DNA of 64,000 nt from Shimia sp. (GCA_024224295.1 JAAENN010000118.1:1-64000), one strand, 5' to 3'. Positions 17,560 to 26,584 are shown, counted from the first letter of the stretch. Notes: generated from the letters alone by a model not told the origin. Translations and numbers: made by a program.

Positions 17560-18762
17560 ATGACCAGCCTTCTGACAAACAACGGCGCAATGGTTGCGCT
17601 GCAAACCCTGAAGTCCGTCAACAAGAACCTGTCTGACACCCAGGGCCAAATCTCCACCGGTAAAAAAGTGGACAACGCCAAACAAAACGCTGCTGTTTGG
17701 GCCATTTCCAAGACCATGGAATCCGACGTAAACGGCTTTAAATCCGTTCAGGAAAGCCTGTCTCTGGGTGAATCCACTGTTGCGGTTGCCCGTCAGGCAA
17801 CTGAAACTGTGACTGACCTGCTGGGCGAAATCAAAACACGTATCGCTTCTGCAACCGGTGACAACGTTGACCGCACAAAACTGGGTAACGAGATCACCTC
17901 CCTGCGTGATCAGATTGCCTCCGTTGTGGGCGCAGCTCAGTTTAACGGTCTGAACCTGGTAGACGGCAGCGCCGGTACAACCGAAGTTCTGTCCTCTCTG
18001 GATCGTTCTGGTGGTGCGGTTTCTGCATCCTCGATCACCGTGACTGGTGTGAACTTGAGCACTGGTGGCTACACTGCTGCAAACGTCTTCGGTACCAACA
18101 CTGGTGGTATCACTGCTGCAAATGATGGTTTCGCAACCAACATTGCGGATGGCGCGAGCACTGACATCGAGATCGACGCTTCTGTACTGGCTGCCGGTGA
18201 CTCCATCACCCTGCAGTTCGGTGACGAAACTGTTAGCTATCAGGTAACTGCAGAAGATCTCGCTGGTGCAACCGGTGACAACGAAGTTGTTGCTCTGGCA
18301 CTGAAAGGCGCGATCGAAGATCAGACCGGTGGCAGCGTTTCCGTTGTTTACGATCCGGCAACTTCGGACACCATCTCTATCACCAACAACTCCGGTGAAG
18401 CGATGAACATCTCCGGTCAGTACCAGAACGCAGACGCCGGTGCGCTGGCAGCCATGAGCACGATTGACATCACCAGCTCTACCGCGGCTCAAGCTTCGCT
18501 TGCAACAATCGAAAACATGATCAGCACTACCATTGATGCCTCCGCATCTTTCGGTACTGTTGAAAACCGTATCAGCATTCAGAAGGACTTCGTGTCCAAC
18601 CTGTCTGACTCGGTTAAATCTGGTATCGGTTCGTTGGTTGACGCGGACATGGAAGAAACCTCTGCACGTTTGCAGGCCCTGCAGGTTCAGCAGCAGCTGG
18701 CGACACAGTCGCTGTCTATCGCGAACCAGGGTCCACAGCAGCTGCTGTCGCTCTTCCGTTAA
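17560..18762 (+). CDS. fliC: flagellin
   Basis: Filament subunit of 400 residues, exported by the flagellar system. Conserved D0/D1 N-terminus (MTSLLTNNGAMVALQTLKSV, then ISTGKKVDNAKQNAA and a NGLNLVDG turn) and C-terminus (RLQALQVQQQLATQSLSIAN, ending QQLLSLFR). The central third (about residues 150-310) is the variable surface domain, rich in Gly, Thr, Ser and Asp. The ATG at 17560 follows AGGAAAG; the frame is open upstream to 17431 but the family start is at 17560. Followed by flaF and flbT, its usual alphaproteobacterial regulators. This is the only flagellin in the window. Confidence 0.95.
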   Translation: MTSLLTNNGAMVALQTLKSVNKNLSDTQGQISTGKKVDNAKQNAAVWAISKTMESDVNGFKSVQESLSLGESTVAVARQATETVTDLLGEIKTRIASATGDNVDRTKLGNEITSLRDQIASVVGAAQFNGLNLVDGSAGTTEVLSSLDRSGGAVSASSITVTGVNLSTGGYTAANVFGTNTGGITAANDGFATNIADGASTDIEIDASVLAAGDSITLQFGDETVSYQVTAEDLAGATGDNEVVALALKGAIEDQTGGSVSVVYDPATSDTISITNNSGEAMNISGQYQNADAGALAAMSTIDITSSTAAQASLATIENMISTTIDASASFGTVENRISIQKDFVSNLSDSVKSGIGSLVDADMEETSARLQALQVQQQLATQSLSIANQGPQQLLSLFR

Positions 18763-18846
18763 TGGACTTAGTTGGGGGCGCTCGAACGGCGCCCCCAGCA
18801 CCTCCATCTTTCTAATTTCTGTCTCGCATATCGGGAGAACTCCGAC

Positions 18847-19221
18847 GTGACACCAAATGCTCTCGCAAAACGTGCCTACGGGCAGGCTGCAGCGCCAACC
18901 AAATCCATAGGCAAGCTGGAATATGACGTGATCGCGCGGGTCACCCACAAGCTGAAACAAGCTGCCATGCAAGGCAAACGTGGTTTCCCTCTTCTTGCTG
19001 AAGCCATCCACGAGAACCGCTCCCTTTGGACCCTTCTCGCTTCGGATGTTTCCAGTGACGACAACGGTCTTCCCGAACAGCTTCGGGCCCAGATCTTCTA
19101 CCTCGCGGAATTCACGGATCATCACAGCGCAAAAGTGCTGGCGGGCGACGCCAATGTGCGGCCCCTACTGGAAGTCAACACCGCGATTCTTCGCGGCCTT
19201 CGAAGCGGAGCAGCAGCATGA
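18847..19221 (+). CDS. flaF: flagellar regulator FlaF
   Basis: Alphaproteobacterial FlaF, 124 residues, needed for flagellin secretion or translation and acting against FlbT in Caulobacter. Recognisable by AKRAYGQA at the N-terminus, the central ENRSLWTLLASDV, and the LRAQIFYLAEFT segment. The start is a GTG at 18847 with GGAGAA 7 bases upstream. The stop overlaps flbT by 4 bases. Confidence 0.92.
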   Translation: MTPNALAKRAYGQAAAPTKSIGKLEYDVIARVTHKLKQAAMQGKRGFPLLAEAIHENRSLWTLLASDVSSDDNGLPEQLRAQIFYLAEFTDHHSAKVLAGDANVRPLLEVNTAILRGLRSGAAA

Positions 19222-19622
19222 GCGGCCTTGTTCTAAAATTGAGCCCCAAAGAGCGGGTTCTGGTCAATGGCGCAGTCATCGAGAACGGCGACCGCCGGTC
19301 CCGACTGTCCATCATGACCCCAAATGCCAACATCCTGCGTCTGCGGGATGCCATCCACCCGGAAGAAGCGAATACCCCCGTACGCCGCGCTTGCTATGCA
19401 CTGCAGCTGGTTCTGTCGGGCGACTCTGAGGCTGATGATGTGGAACGTACCTTGCTGCGCCACATTGAAGATCTCAGCCAGGTGTTCACTGATAACGACA
19501 GCCGACAGATGATTGCGGCAGCCACAGACGCGGTAATATCCGGTCGTCACTATCAGGGCCTCAAGTCTTTGCGCGCATTGTTGCCGCGTGAGGACCGTTT
19601 GATGGCGGTGGCACGCCAATGA
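19218..19622 (+). CDS. flbT: flagellin mRNA regulator FlbT
   Basis: Post-transcriptional repressor of flagellin in Caulobacter, where it binds the flagellin mRNA leader. 134 residues, with the family patterns LVLKLSPKERVLVNGAVIEN and RLSIMTPNANILRLRDAI. Downstream of fliC and flaF in the expected order. The 130-base flagellin leader is a reasonable target here. Overlaps the next gene by 4 bases. Confidence 0.92.
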   Translation: MSGLVLKLSPKERVLVNGAVIENGDRRSRLSIMTPNANILRLRDAIHPEEANTPVRRACYALQLVLSGDSEADDVERTLLRHIEDLSQVFTDNDSRQMIAAATDAVISGRHYQGLKSLRALLPREDRLMAVARQ

Positions 19623-20407
19623 GTTTTCAACCCATCGTCGCAGGCAGCGGTCTCGTTGCGTGGAATTTTCTTCAGCGCACGATGGACACGCAGACAGAGG
19701 CGTTTGAAAACGCGCCTGCAATGCAGCGTGATCTTGACTACTTTGCCGAGAATATCGGCAAGGTGGAAACCGCAGAAGACTTGGCCAGTGATCGCCGCCT
19801 GATGCGTGTTGCGCTGGGCGCCTATGGGTTGGATGAAGACATCAACAACACCTTCTTCATGAAAACCATTCTTGAAGAGGGGGCTCAGGCACAGGATTCT
19901 CTCGCGAATAAATTGGCTGATAAACGCTACTTGGCCATTGCTGAAGATTTCGGGTTTGGAGACCTGGGTGGTCCTTGGCATAAAAGCCCAGGTTTTGTTG
20001 AGAAAATTCAAGAACAGTACTCCACACGCCAGTTCGAAATTGCGGTTGGTGAACAAGATGAAAGTTTGCGTTTGGCCTTAAACGCGGTTCGAGAGCTCGA
20101 AGAGATTTCTCTTGATGGCAAAAGCGACAATGCAAAGTGGTTTTCTGTGCTCGGATCACCTCCATTGCGCAACGTTATGGAAGCGACTTTTAATCTGCCG
20201 TCTTCGTTTGGGTCACTGGACTTGGACCGACAGGTCGAAGTGTTCCGTGGTCGAATGGAAAAACTGACTGGGGATTCCGAGATCGGTCAATTTGTCGGCC
20301 AAGACGTGCAACAGAAGCTTGTGGATCGCTACTTGATCATGTCTCAGATCAACAACTCGCAAAGCATGACGGGCAATCAGATTGCCTTGACCTTGTTGCA
20401 GTACTGA
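19619..20407 (+). CDS. DUF1217 flagellar-locus protein
   Basis: 262-residue, mostly helical soluble protein without signal peptide or membrane segment. The opening (FQPIVAGSGLVAWNFLQRT) and the central RLMRVALGAYGLDEDINN fit DUF1217, a family found mainly beside flaF/flbT in Rhodobacterales and Rhizobiales. The function is not established. Translationally coupled to flbT (ATGA overlap), so it is the last gene of the flagellin operon; a bidirectional terminator follows. Confidence 0.8.
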   Translation: MSFQPIVAGSGLVAWNFLQRTMDTQTEAFENAPAMQRDLDYFAENIGKVETAEDLASDRRLMRVALGAYGLDEDINNTFFMKTILEEGAQAQDSLANKLADKRYLAIAEDFGFGDLGGPWHKSPGFVEKIQEQYSTRQFEIAVGEQDESLRLALNAVRELEEISLDGKSDNAKWFSVLGSPPLRNVMEATFNLPSSFGSLDLDRQVEVFRGRMEKLTGDSEIGQFVGQDVQQKLVDRYLIMSQINNSQSMTGNQIALTLLQY

Positions 20408-20430
20408 TCGGCTCCACAACATATCGAACC

Positions 20431-20453
20431 GTCGCAATACAGTCGCGATACCG
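20431..20453. repeat. 23-base repeat, copy 1
   Basis: GTCGCAATACA followed directly by GTCGCGATACC, that is two similar halves with an 11-base period, 24 bases after the DUF1217 stop. A second copy with 20 of 23 identities lies at 31679-31701 inside sltF. Function unknown. Confidence 0.45.
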
Positions 20454-20480
20454 ATGTAATACTGACGTAAAAATTCAGCA

Positions 20481-20509
20481 AAAAAGCGCGCCTAAATGGG
20501 CGCGCTTTT
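20481..20509. terminator. bidirectional terminator between the flagellin operon and fliI
   Basis: AAAAGCGCGCC-taaat-GGGCGCGCTTTT, an 11-12 bp stem flanked by A-runs on one side and T-runs on the other. It can serve the rightward flagellin operon and the leftward fliI gene that converge here. Confidence 0.88.
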
Positions 20510-20530
20510 GTCGTTTCGTAAAAGGTCTAT

Positions 20531-21862
20531 TTACGCTTTCGCACCCGCGCGACGCAGAAGCAGCGTAAGCTTTTGAAATGCATTCACAATCGATGCACTG
20601 TTGCCGTCACCCATATAGGCATCCAGCTCTGGCCAGGCATTGATCGCCACATCCAGCACTGGGTCAGACCCCGCTGAATACAGCCCCGCCCGGATCATTG
20701 TGGCACTTTGTTCATAGGCCCCCAGAAGCCTGCGAGCCTCTGAAATCGTTGTATTTTCTTGGTCCGTGGCGCAATGAGGTAAGCTCCGCGAGACTGACCT
20801 GAGCAGGTCTACCGCCGGGTATCGTCCGCGCTCCGCAATTTTCCGATCAAGCACCACATGCCCATCCAACACCCCGCGCAGGATGTCGGCAATCGGCTCA
20901 TCCATATCCGAGCCTGCGACCAACACACTGAAAACACCGGTAATATCGCCCTTACCATCCAGCCCAGGTCCCGCTCGTTCACACAGACTCATGATCATAT
21001 GGGAGGTCGACGGCGGATATCCCCGCAGTGCCGGCATCTCGCCCGATGCAACGGCGACCTCACGGTGGGCCTCGGCGAATCGTGTGATCGAATCCGCCAT
21101 AAAAATCACATGCTTGCCCGCATCGCGGAAGTGTTCCGCAACACTCATCGCCGCCAACGCGCAACGCCTGCGTACCAGCGGAGACTGATCCGATGTTGCC
21201 GCGATCACAATTGAGCGTTTCAGCCCTTCCGGCCCCAGCACGTTTTCGACAAACTCCCTTAGCTCTCTACCTCGTTCCCCAATCAAGGCGATCACGGCAA
21301 TATCGCCGGTCATATGTTTGGCAAACTGGCCCATCAGGCTCGATTTCCCGACGCCAGAACCTGCAAACAATCCAATACGTTGGCCCTTCACAATCGGCAG
21401 CATTGTATTGAAGATCGCCATCCCGGTTTCGAGCCGATCACCCAGCGCTCTCCGCGCAGCTGGCGGGGGCGGCGCGTTCTTCAGCGGCCGCATTTGAGGT
21501 CCCCGCAACAGCGGTTTGCCGTCTAGGGGATTGCCATATGGATCAATAATGCGCCCAATCCAGGCATCTGACGGCGCAATGCCGACCTGATCACGCAAAG
21601 CCACACGATCACCAATCGACACCCCGTCTGGCGCCGCATCTGGCAGCATGGTCATGTCTTGTGTATGTAGCTGGATCACTTCGCCGGCAATTTTTGCCCC
21701 GTCGTGAAGCGTGACTTCCAGCAGATCTCCGATTCGTGCGACCACATTTAGGCCGCTCACGCGCAGAAGGTTGCCCTCAACTGCGCAGACTCGTCCTATG
21801 TCTTTGATTGGGCGCACTCTTTTGAGTTCTGCGCCAAGGCTTTCTAGCCCTTTAGCGTCCAT
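20531..21862 (-). CDS. fliI: flagellar export ATPase FliI
   Basis: Cytoplasmic ATPase of the flagellar type III export apparatus, 443 residues, normal length. Walker A is in GLFAGSGVGKSSLMG, followed by ALIGERGRELREF, VIFMADSITRFAEAHRE and the family motif RGYPPSTSHM. Start at 21862 with GGAG 7 bases upstream. Unlike in enteric bacteria it is not next to fliH and fliJ; here it is a single-gene unit divergent from flgB. Confidence 0.96.
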   Translation of the reverse strand: MDAKGLESLGAELKRVRPIKDIGRVCAVEGNLLRVSGLNVVARIGDLLEVTLHDGAKIAGEVIQLHTQDMTMLPDAAPDGVSIGDRVALRDQVGIAPSDAWIGRIIDPYGNPLDGKPLLRGPQMRPLKNAPPPPAARRALGDRLETGMAIFNTMLPIVKGQRIGLFAGSGVGKSSLMGQFAKHMTGDIAVIALIGERGRELREFVENVLGPEGLKRSIVIAATSDQSPLVRRRCALAAMSVAEHFRDAGKHVIFMADSITRFAEAHREVAVASGEMPALRGYPPSTSHMIMSLCERAGPGLDGKGDITGVFSVLVAGSDMDEPIADILRGVLDGHVVLDRKIAERGRYPAVDLLRSVSRSLPHCATDQENTTISEARRLLGAYEQSATMIRAGLYSAGSDPVLDVAINAWPELDAYMGDGNSASIVNAFQKLTLLLRRAGAKA

Positions 21863-21909
21863 TTGGATTCTCCAAAGTTCCTTCGAAACCCTTTCTAAAG
21901 GAATCAGGG

Positions 21910-21924
21910 TTAAGCCTTGATTTA
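21910..21924. promoter_or_regulatory. CtrA-like box (TTAA-N7-TTTA) between fliI and flgB
   Basis: One perfect half (TTAA) and one half with a single mismatch, 7 bases apart, in the 83-base divergent region. The best of the four CtrA-like boxes together with 36899-36913. Confidence 0.35.
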
Positions 21925-21945
21925 AGCCATCGAGGGAGAAACCCC

Positions 21946-22329
21946 GTGTTCAAGAATTTGAACGTATTTAAAACTGCACATGCCATGGGCCAACACGCCG
22001 CTGTACGTCAGTCGGTTGTGGCTCAGAATATGGCAAACGCTGATACGCCGGGCTACAAAGCTCGCGACATCACGCCGTTTAAGGAGGTCTACCGCAATGA
22101 CAGTGGTACCTCCAGTATGCGTGCCACCCGCCCTGGTCATCAAGGCCACGGGCTGGAAGCCTCTGCACTACGTCCTACACTTTCAACCTCCGAAGTTGCC
22201 CCAAGTGGCAACAGCGTTTCTTTGGAAGAAGAGATGCTGAAGGCGGTTGATGTCAAACGCCAGCACGACCGGTCGCTGGCCATCTATAAATCCTCCTTGT
22301 CCGTGCTCAGAACTGCACTTGGACGTTAA
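21946..22329 (+). CDS. flgB: flagellar proximal rod protein FlgB
   Basis: Rod subunit, 127 residues. The rod/hook N-terminal signature is present (RQSVVAQNMANADTPGYKARD), and the C-terminal helix carries the EEEMLKAVDVKRQ pattern expected of FlgB. GTG start with GGGAGAA upstream. First gene of a nine-gene rightward operon flgB-flgC-fliE-fliQ-flgF-flgG-flgA-flgH-fliL-like. Confidence 0.94.
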   Translation: MFKNLNVFKTAHAMGQHAAVRQSVVAQNMANADTPGYKARDITPFKEVYRNDSGTSSMRATRPGHQGHGLEASALRPTLSTSEVAPSGNSVSLEEEMLKAVDVKRQHDRSLAIYKSSLSVLRTALGR

Positions 22330-22351
22330 GTTAGACAGAAAGTCATGATCA

Positions 22352-22738
22352 ATGAGTGATTTTGGTTCCGCATTAAGCGTCACCTCGTCAGGTCTGCGCG
22401 CTCAGGCTGCCCGCCTGCGTCACGTGTCTGAAAACATCGCGAACGCCGACACCCCCGGCTATCAGCGTAAGACCGTGAGCTTTGAAGCTGACACATCTAC
22501 ACGTGACGGGCAGGTGTCGGTGAGCCCAGTTCAACTGGATCGCACCGAGGGCACGAAGATCTTTGATCCAAGCCACCCGATGGCAGACACCAGCGGCAAT
22601 TACCTTGGCTCGAACGTCGATATGATCATTGAAATCGCTGACGCGCGCGAAGCCCAACGCAGCTACGAAGCCAACCTGAAGATGTTTGACCAAACCCGTC
22701 AAATGTCTTCGTCGCTCATGGAACTCTTGCGCAAATAA
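22352..22738 (+). CDS. flgC: flagellar proximal rod protein FlgC
   Basis: Rod subunit, 128 residues. N-terminal signature SENIANADTPGYQRK; C-terminal EIADAREAQRSYEANLKMFDQ typical of FlgC. It follows flgB by 22 bases and precedes fliE, the standard order. Confidence 0.94.
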   Translation: MSDFGSALSVTSSGLRAQAARLRHVSENIANADTPGYQRKTVSFEADTSTRDGQVSVSPVQLDRTEGTKIFDPSHPMADTSGNYLGSNVDMIIEIADAREAQRSYEANLKMFDQTRQMSSSLMELLRK

Positions 22739-22759
22739 ACTCAACTAAGGAGACCCAGA

Positions 22760-23047
22760 ATGGATGTCCGTACAGTACTAGCCGCTCAGAATTACACCGC
22801 CTCCAAACCCGCGACCGGGCCGGCTGAAAACAGCCAAGGTGGCAATGCTCTGTTTGGCCTGGCAAAAGATTTTGCCGCCACCCTTCAGGAAAGCGAGCAG
22901 GTCTCGATGCAGGCGATGACCGCCAAGGCAGATCCGCACACATTAGTACAGGCGTTGGCCCAGTCCGAACTGGCTGTCGAAACCGCTGTGACAGTGCGCA
23001 ACAAGGTGGTCGAAGCCTACCAAGAAATTCTACGTATGCCGGTCTAA
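22760..23047 (+). CDS. fliE: flagellar hook-basal body protein FliE
   Basis: MS ring-rod adapter, 95 residues. The C-terminal pattern LAQSELAVETAVTVRNKVVEAYQEILRMPV is the hallmark of FliE. Its stop codon shares a base with the fliQ start. Confidence 0.93.
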   Translation: MDVRTVLAAQNYTASKPATGPAENSQGGNALFGLAKDFAATLQESEQVSMQAMTAKADPHTLVQALAQSELAVETAVTVRNKVVEAYQEILRMPV

Positions 23048-23316
23048 TGCTGGATCAGGCCCTCTTCTTTGACACTCTTCGCCAAGGCCTTTGGGTCGCG
23101 GTAATGATCTCCATGCCCATTCTTGCCGTGGCGTTGGTCTCGGGTGTCCTGGTTGGCCTGTTTCAGGCACTGACGTCGATTCAAGAGATGACCCTGACCT
23201 TTGTGCCGAAGGTACTTTGTATTGTCATCGTCTTCTGGGGGACCATGGGTTTCATGAGTCAAACCCTCGTTTCGTTTTTTCAATCCACCCTCGTTCCGTT
23301 GATTGCTGGAGGTTAA
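23047..23316 (+). CDS. fliQ: flagellar export gate protein FliQ
   Basis: Small inner-membrane component of the export gate, 89 residues, with two long hydrophobic helices (about 15-40 and 52-75) and the typical FQALTSIQEMTLTFVPK loop. It is located inside the rod operon, away from fliP (39498) and fliR (28083), with which it assembles. Confidence 0.94.
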   Translation: MLDQALFFDTLRQGLWVAVMISMPILAVALVSGVLVGLFQALTSIQEMTLTFVPKVLCIVIVFWGTMGFMSQTLVSFFQSTLVPLIAGG

Positions 23317-23318
23317 TT

Positions 23319-24032
23319 ATGGACAACGCAGGCTACACAACGCTTACCCGTCAGTCCGGTCTCACCCGCGAGATGAACGTGCTGGCAAACAACATCGCCA
23401 ACGCGGCCACGACCGGTTACCGGGCCGAAGGCATTGCTTTTTCAGAATTCATCAAATCCGCCCCTGGCACCGAGAGTATCTCTATGGCGACCGCCAATGT
23501 GCAGATGACCTCTCTGGAGCAGGGCGCATTAAAGCAAACAGGCGGAAGCCTGGATTTTGCGGTTGAGGGTCCAGGTTTTTTCATGGTTCAGACCCCAAAT
23601 GGGGAGCGTCTGACTCGTGCTGGTGCGTTTGCGCCAAATGAAAATGGTGATCTGGTGAACATGGATGGCCATCTGGTTCTGGATGCTGGCGGCGCGCCAA
23701 TCTTCATTCCGCCAGACGCCAAAAGCGTAGATGTGTCCTCGGACGGCACATTTAGCGTGGATGGCAACCCGCTGGGGCAGTTGGGTATTTATCGCCCAAT
23801 CAACCCGCTCGACTTGAAGCGGGAGACCGGCGTTCTGTTTGACGCACCCGATGGTGTGGAACCAATTGAAGAGGCCCGCGTTCTGCAGGGCTTCCTTGAA
23901 AACTCTAACGTGAATCCGATTACCCAATTGTCTCGCATGATCGAGGTGCAACGCGCCTATGAGATGGGACAGACTTTCCTGGAAAATGAACACAACCGCA
24001 TCCGCGATGCGGTGAAAACCTTCGTCAGATAA
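23319..24032 (+). CDS. flgF: flagellar proximal rod protein FlgF
   Basis: Rod subunit, 237 residues from the ATG at 23319, directly after fliQ; the frame is open far upstream into fliQ but the family start is here. N-terminus NVLANNIANAATTGYRAEGI, a central rod-specific domain, and the C-terminal SRMIEVQRAYEMGQTFLENE match FlgF. Confidence 0.92.
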   Translation: MDNAGYTTLTRQSGLTREMNVLANNIANAATTGYRAEGIAFSEFIKSAPGTESISMATANVQMTSLEQGALKQTGGSLDFAVEGPGFFMVQTPNGERLTRAGAFAPNENGDLVNMDGHLVLDAGGAPIFIPPDAKSVDVSSDGTFSVDGNPLGQLGIYRPINPLDLKRETGVLFDAPDGVEPIEEARVLQGFLENSNVNPITQLSRMIEVQRAYEMGQTFLENEHNRIRDAVKTFVR

Positions 24033-24054
24033 TTATTAGAAAGAGGACAGCAGA

Positions 24055-24840
24055 ATGCGTGCCCTGACAATTGCAGCTACCGGTATGAGCGCTCAGCAAC
24101 TGCGCGTTGAGACGATCTCCAACAACCTCTCCAACATGTCGACCACCGGCTATAACGCCCGTCGCGCCGAATTTTCCGACCTGCACTATCAGCAGGTGTC
24201 CCGAGCCGGCGCGATCAGCGCCTCTGACGGCTCGGTTTTGCCAACCGGGGTTCAGGTTGGCCTCGGTGTTCGCGCCGCGGCGATTAATGTGAACTTGGAG
24301 CAAGGCTCCCTGTCCAACACTGGCGGTGACCTGGATGTGGCGATCGAAGGCAAAGGCTATCTCGAAGTTACTTTACCTAACGGCGAATCTGCCTACACCC
24401 GTGACGGCGGGCTTAAGCGCAGCGCAGATGGCTTGATTGTCACGTCAGACGGCTACCCTGTGGCGCCGCAAATCACAATTCCCGAGGACGCTACCAGCAT
24501 CTCAATCAATGGGGATGGCGAAGTGTATGCTTACTTCTCCGACGCGACCGATGCTGAATTGTTGGGCCAATTTTCACTCGCAGGCTTTTCCAACGCGAAG
24601 GGTCTTGAGGCGCTGGGCGGCAACCTTTTTGCCGAAACTGAAGCTTCCGGCGCCCCCAATGTGACCAACCCTGGTGAGGATGGTCTGGGCACTTTGCGTC
24701 AAGGTTACCTTGAAGACAGCTCCGTGGATGCAGTGCGCGAAGTGACCGAGCTGATCGAAGCGCAGCGTGGCTACGAGCTGAATGCCAAAGTCATCACAGC
24801 GGCCGACCAGATGATGGCAGCCACTGCGCAGGTGCGCTAA
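24055..24840 (+). CDS. flgG: flagellar distal rod protein FlgG
   Basis: Distal rod subunit, 261 residues, normal length. Starts MRALTIAATGMSAQQLRVET, then NNLSNMSTTGYNARRAEF with the family pattern FSDLHYQQ. C-terminus EVTELIEAQRGYELNAKVI. Immediately followed by flgA. Confidence 0.95.
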   Translation: MRALTIAATGMSAQQLRVETISNNLSNMSTTGYNARRAEFSDLHYQQVSRAGAISASDGSVLPTGVQVGLGVRAAAINVNLEQGSLSNTGGDLDVAIEGKGYLEVTLPNGESAYTRDGGLKRSADGLIVTSDGYPVAPQITIPEDATSISINGDGEVYAYFSDATDAELLGQFSLAGFSNAKGLEALGGNLFAETEASGAPNVTNPGEDGLGTLRQGYLEDSSVDAVREVTELIEAQRGYELNAKVITAADQMMAATAQVR

Positions 24841-24841
24841 A

Positions 24842-25261
24842 ATGAAACGCGCCCTTGCCTTCTTACTCATCACATTTGCCGTTCCGGTCTCCGCAGAGAT
24901 CGTGGTGGCAACTGAAATCATTCGCGCCAACACTATCATCGAACCTGGTGTGGTCGGTCTCAAAAAGGGGGACGTGCCTGGTGTGCATACCGATTTGGAA
25001 GCCGTGATTGGTAAAGAAGCGCGCAAGGCCATTTATCCAGGGCGACCAGTGCGTAAAGGCGACGTTGGGGAGCCTGCGCTCGTAGAACGCAATCAAATTG
25101 TCACGCTGGTATACAGCGCCAATGGGCTGAGTATCGAAGCCGAAGGTCGCTCACTTGCCCGCGGCGGAGAAGGGGAACGCCTCCGCGTCATGAACCTCAA
25201 TTCCCGCTCCACCATCTCAGGAACCGTATTGCCCAATGGCGATATTCAGGTCGCCAATTAA
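24842..25261 (+). CDS. flgA: flagellar P-ring assembly chaperone FlgA
   Basis: Periplasmic chaperone for FlgI, 139 residues, one of the short FlgA forms. Signal peptide MKRALAFLLITFAVPVSAEI, then a SAF domain (EIIRANTIIEPGVV, AIYPGRPVRKGDV) and a C-terminal GTVLPNGDIQV strand. It starts one base after the flgG stop. Its client flgI is not in the window. Confidence 0.9.
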   Translation: MKRALAFLLITFAVPVSAEIVVATEIIRANTIIEPGVVGLKKGDVPGVHTDLEAVIGKEARKAIYPGRPVRKGDVGEPALVERNQIVTLVYSANGLSIEAEGRSLARGGEGERLRVMNLNSRSTISGTVLPNGDIQVAN

Positions 25262-25273
25262 AGGAACACTCCA

Positions 25274-26005
25274 GTGCGTATACTCTCGACAACACTCCTT
25301 CTTGTGGCGCTGGCCGTATCCGGTTGTGGTCGCACCGATCACATGGGCAAAGCGCCCAGCTTCACGCCAACCACAAACAACCAAGAACACTATGCGATGA
25401 TGAACCCACCGCTGCCTCAGCAGGCCAGCGTGTCACGTCGCTCTGATACAGCGTCCTTGTGGAGCGGAAACAAAGCCTCTCTGCTTGGGGATCGTCGTGC
25501 TGCTAGTCGGGGCGACATCCTGACGGTGGTGATCGAGGTTGATGAAAAAGCCCAAATCAATAATGAAACCGAGCGTAGTCGCAGTGGGTCTGACAACCTG
25601 AATATTCCTGCGTTTGCCGGACTGCCGCAGCGCATCAACTCGCGGCTCCCCGAAGGCGCTACTACGGATCCATTGGTGGATCTTAGCTCAAATAGCTCCA
25701 GCTCGGGAGACGGTTCAGTAAAACGTAGCGAAAAGCTCACTTTGCGCGTCGCGGCGACTGTTGTTGACGTTTTGCCAAACGGGGTTTTGGCGATTGAAGG
25801 AACACAGGAATTGCGAGTCAACTACGAGCTGCGCGAGTTGTTGGTATCCGGTTTCGCTCGCTCAGAAGATATCTCACGTCAAAACGAGATCACCTTTGAC
25901 AAAATAGCTTCCGCCCGAGTGTCCTATGGTGGCCGCGGTCAGATTACCGACATGCAGCAGCCACGTTGGGGGCAACAGGTCATGGACGCTGTCCTTCCTT
26001 ACTAA
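25274..26005 (+). CDS. flgH: flagellar L-ring protein FlgH
   Basis: Outer-membrane L-ring lipoprotein, 243 residues. The signal ends in a lipobox (VSGCG, Cys at residue 18). LGDRRAASRGDILTVVIE and the C-terminal RVSYGGRGQITDMQQPRWGQQ are family hallmarks. Starts with GTG. Confidence 0.94.
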   Translation: MRILSTTLLLVALAVSGCGRTDHMGKAPSFTPTTNNQEHYAMMNPPLPQQASVSRRSDTASLWSGNKASLLGDRRAASRGDILTVVIEVDEKAQINNETERSRSGSDNLNIPAFAGLPQRINSRLPEGATTDPLVDLSSNSSSSGDGSVKRSEKLTLRVAATVVDVLPNGVLAIEGTQELRVNYELRELLVSGFARSEDISRQNEITFDKIASARVSYGGRGQITDMQQPRWGQQVMDAVLPY

Positions 26006-26017
26006 TCGGGTGATCTG

Positions 26018-26512
26018 ATGAAAAAACTTCTACCTATCATTCTTCTTCTGGTTGGCATCGGGGCTGGCGTTGGCGCAGGGCTTGTCCTGCGTCCGGAGCC
26101 TGCTCCAGTTGAAGCAGCCGAAGGTGCAGAAAGTGAAGAACACGCCGAAAAATCTGGTAAAATCGACGAAGAAGGCCCGCCAACCGGGCGCGAATATGTC
26201 GACCTTGTTGATCAGTTCATTGTACCGGTAGTGAATGACAATGCTGTAGCCTCGCTCATCCTGATCACACTTACCATCGAGGTGGAAAGCGGCAATCGGG
26301 AGGCCATCTTTGAGGCGGAACCCCGCATTCGAGGCGCGCTTCTGCAAGCTATGTTTGATCACGCTAACATTGGCGGTTTTAGCGGCGCCTTTACCAACTC
26401 CAGCAAGCTAGACCGGCTGCGTGAAACCTTCTTAGAAGTGGCGCAGAAATCATATGGTGATGAAATCACGGATGTGTTGATTGTGCAGATCACACGCCAA
26501 GACATCGCGTAA
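26018..26512 (+). CDS. FliL-like basal-body protein (second paralogue)
   Basis: 164 residues with one N-terminal membrane helix (LLPIILLLVGIGAGVGAGLVL), an acidic Ala/Glu linker (about 28-55) and a C-terminal periplasmic domain. The C-terminal part (REYVDLVDQFIVPVV, then VASLILITLTIEVE and ALLQAMFDHA) resembles FliL. The cluster has another FliL at 36358-36852, closer to the standard form. Last gene of the rod operon, so it may have a specialised motor or rod role; annotation as FliL-like is moderate. Confidence 0.65.
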   Translation: MKKLLPIILLLVGIGAGVGAGLVLRPEPAPVEAAEGAESEEHAEKSGKIDEEGPPTGREYVDLVDQFIVPVVNDNAVASLILITLTIEVESGNREAIFEAEPRIRGALLQAMFDHANIGGFSGAFTNSSKLDRLRETFLEVAQKSYGDEITDVLIVQITRQDIA

Positions 26513-26524
26513 TCACAAGCCTAG

Positions 26525-26568
26525 ACACACAAAAGGCGGCGCTCAATTGCGCCGCCTTTTTTGTGTGT
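26525..26568. terminator. bidirectional terminator at the end of the rod operon
   Basis: AAAAGGCGGCGC / GCGCCGCCTTTT with a short loop, extended by CACACA / TGTGTG outside, flanked by A- and T-runs. It serves the rightward rod operon and the leftward export-gene operon that converge here. Confidence 0.88.
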
Positions 26569-26584
26569 TGAGAAAATCGTTGGC

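Noticed and set aside
17539-19125. 528-codon open frame on the minus strand across flagellin and flaF
   Set aside because: It is antisense to a clear flagellin gene, has no ribosome-binding site or domain, and its Cys/Gly/Arg-rich translation is typical of a shadow frame.
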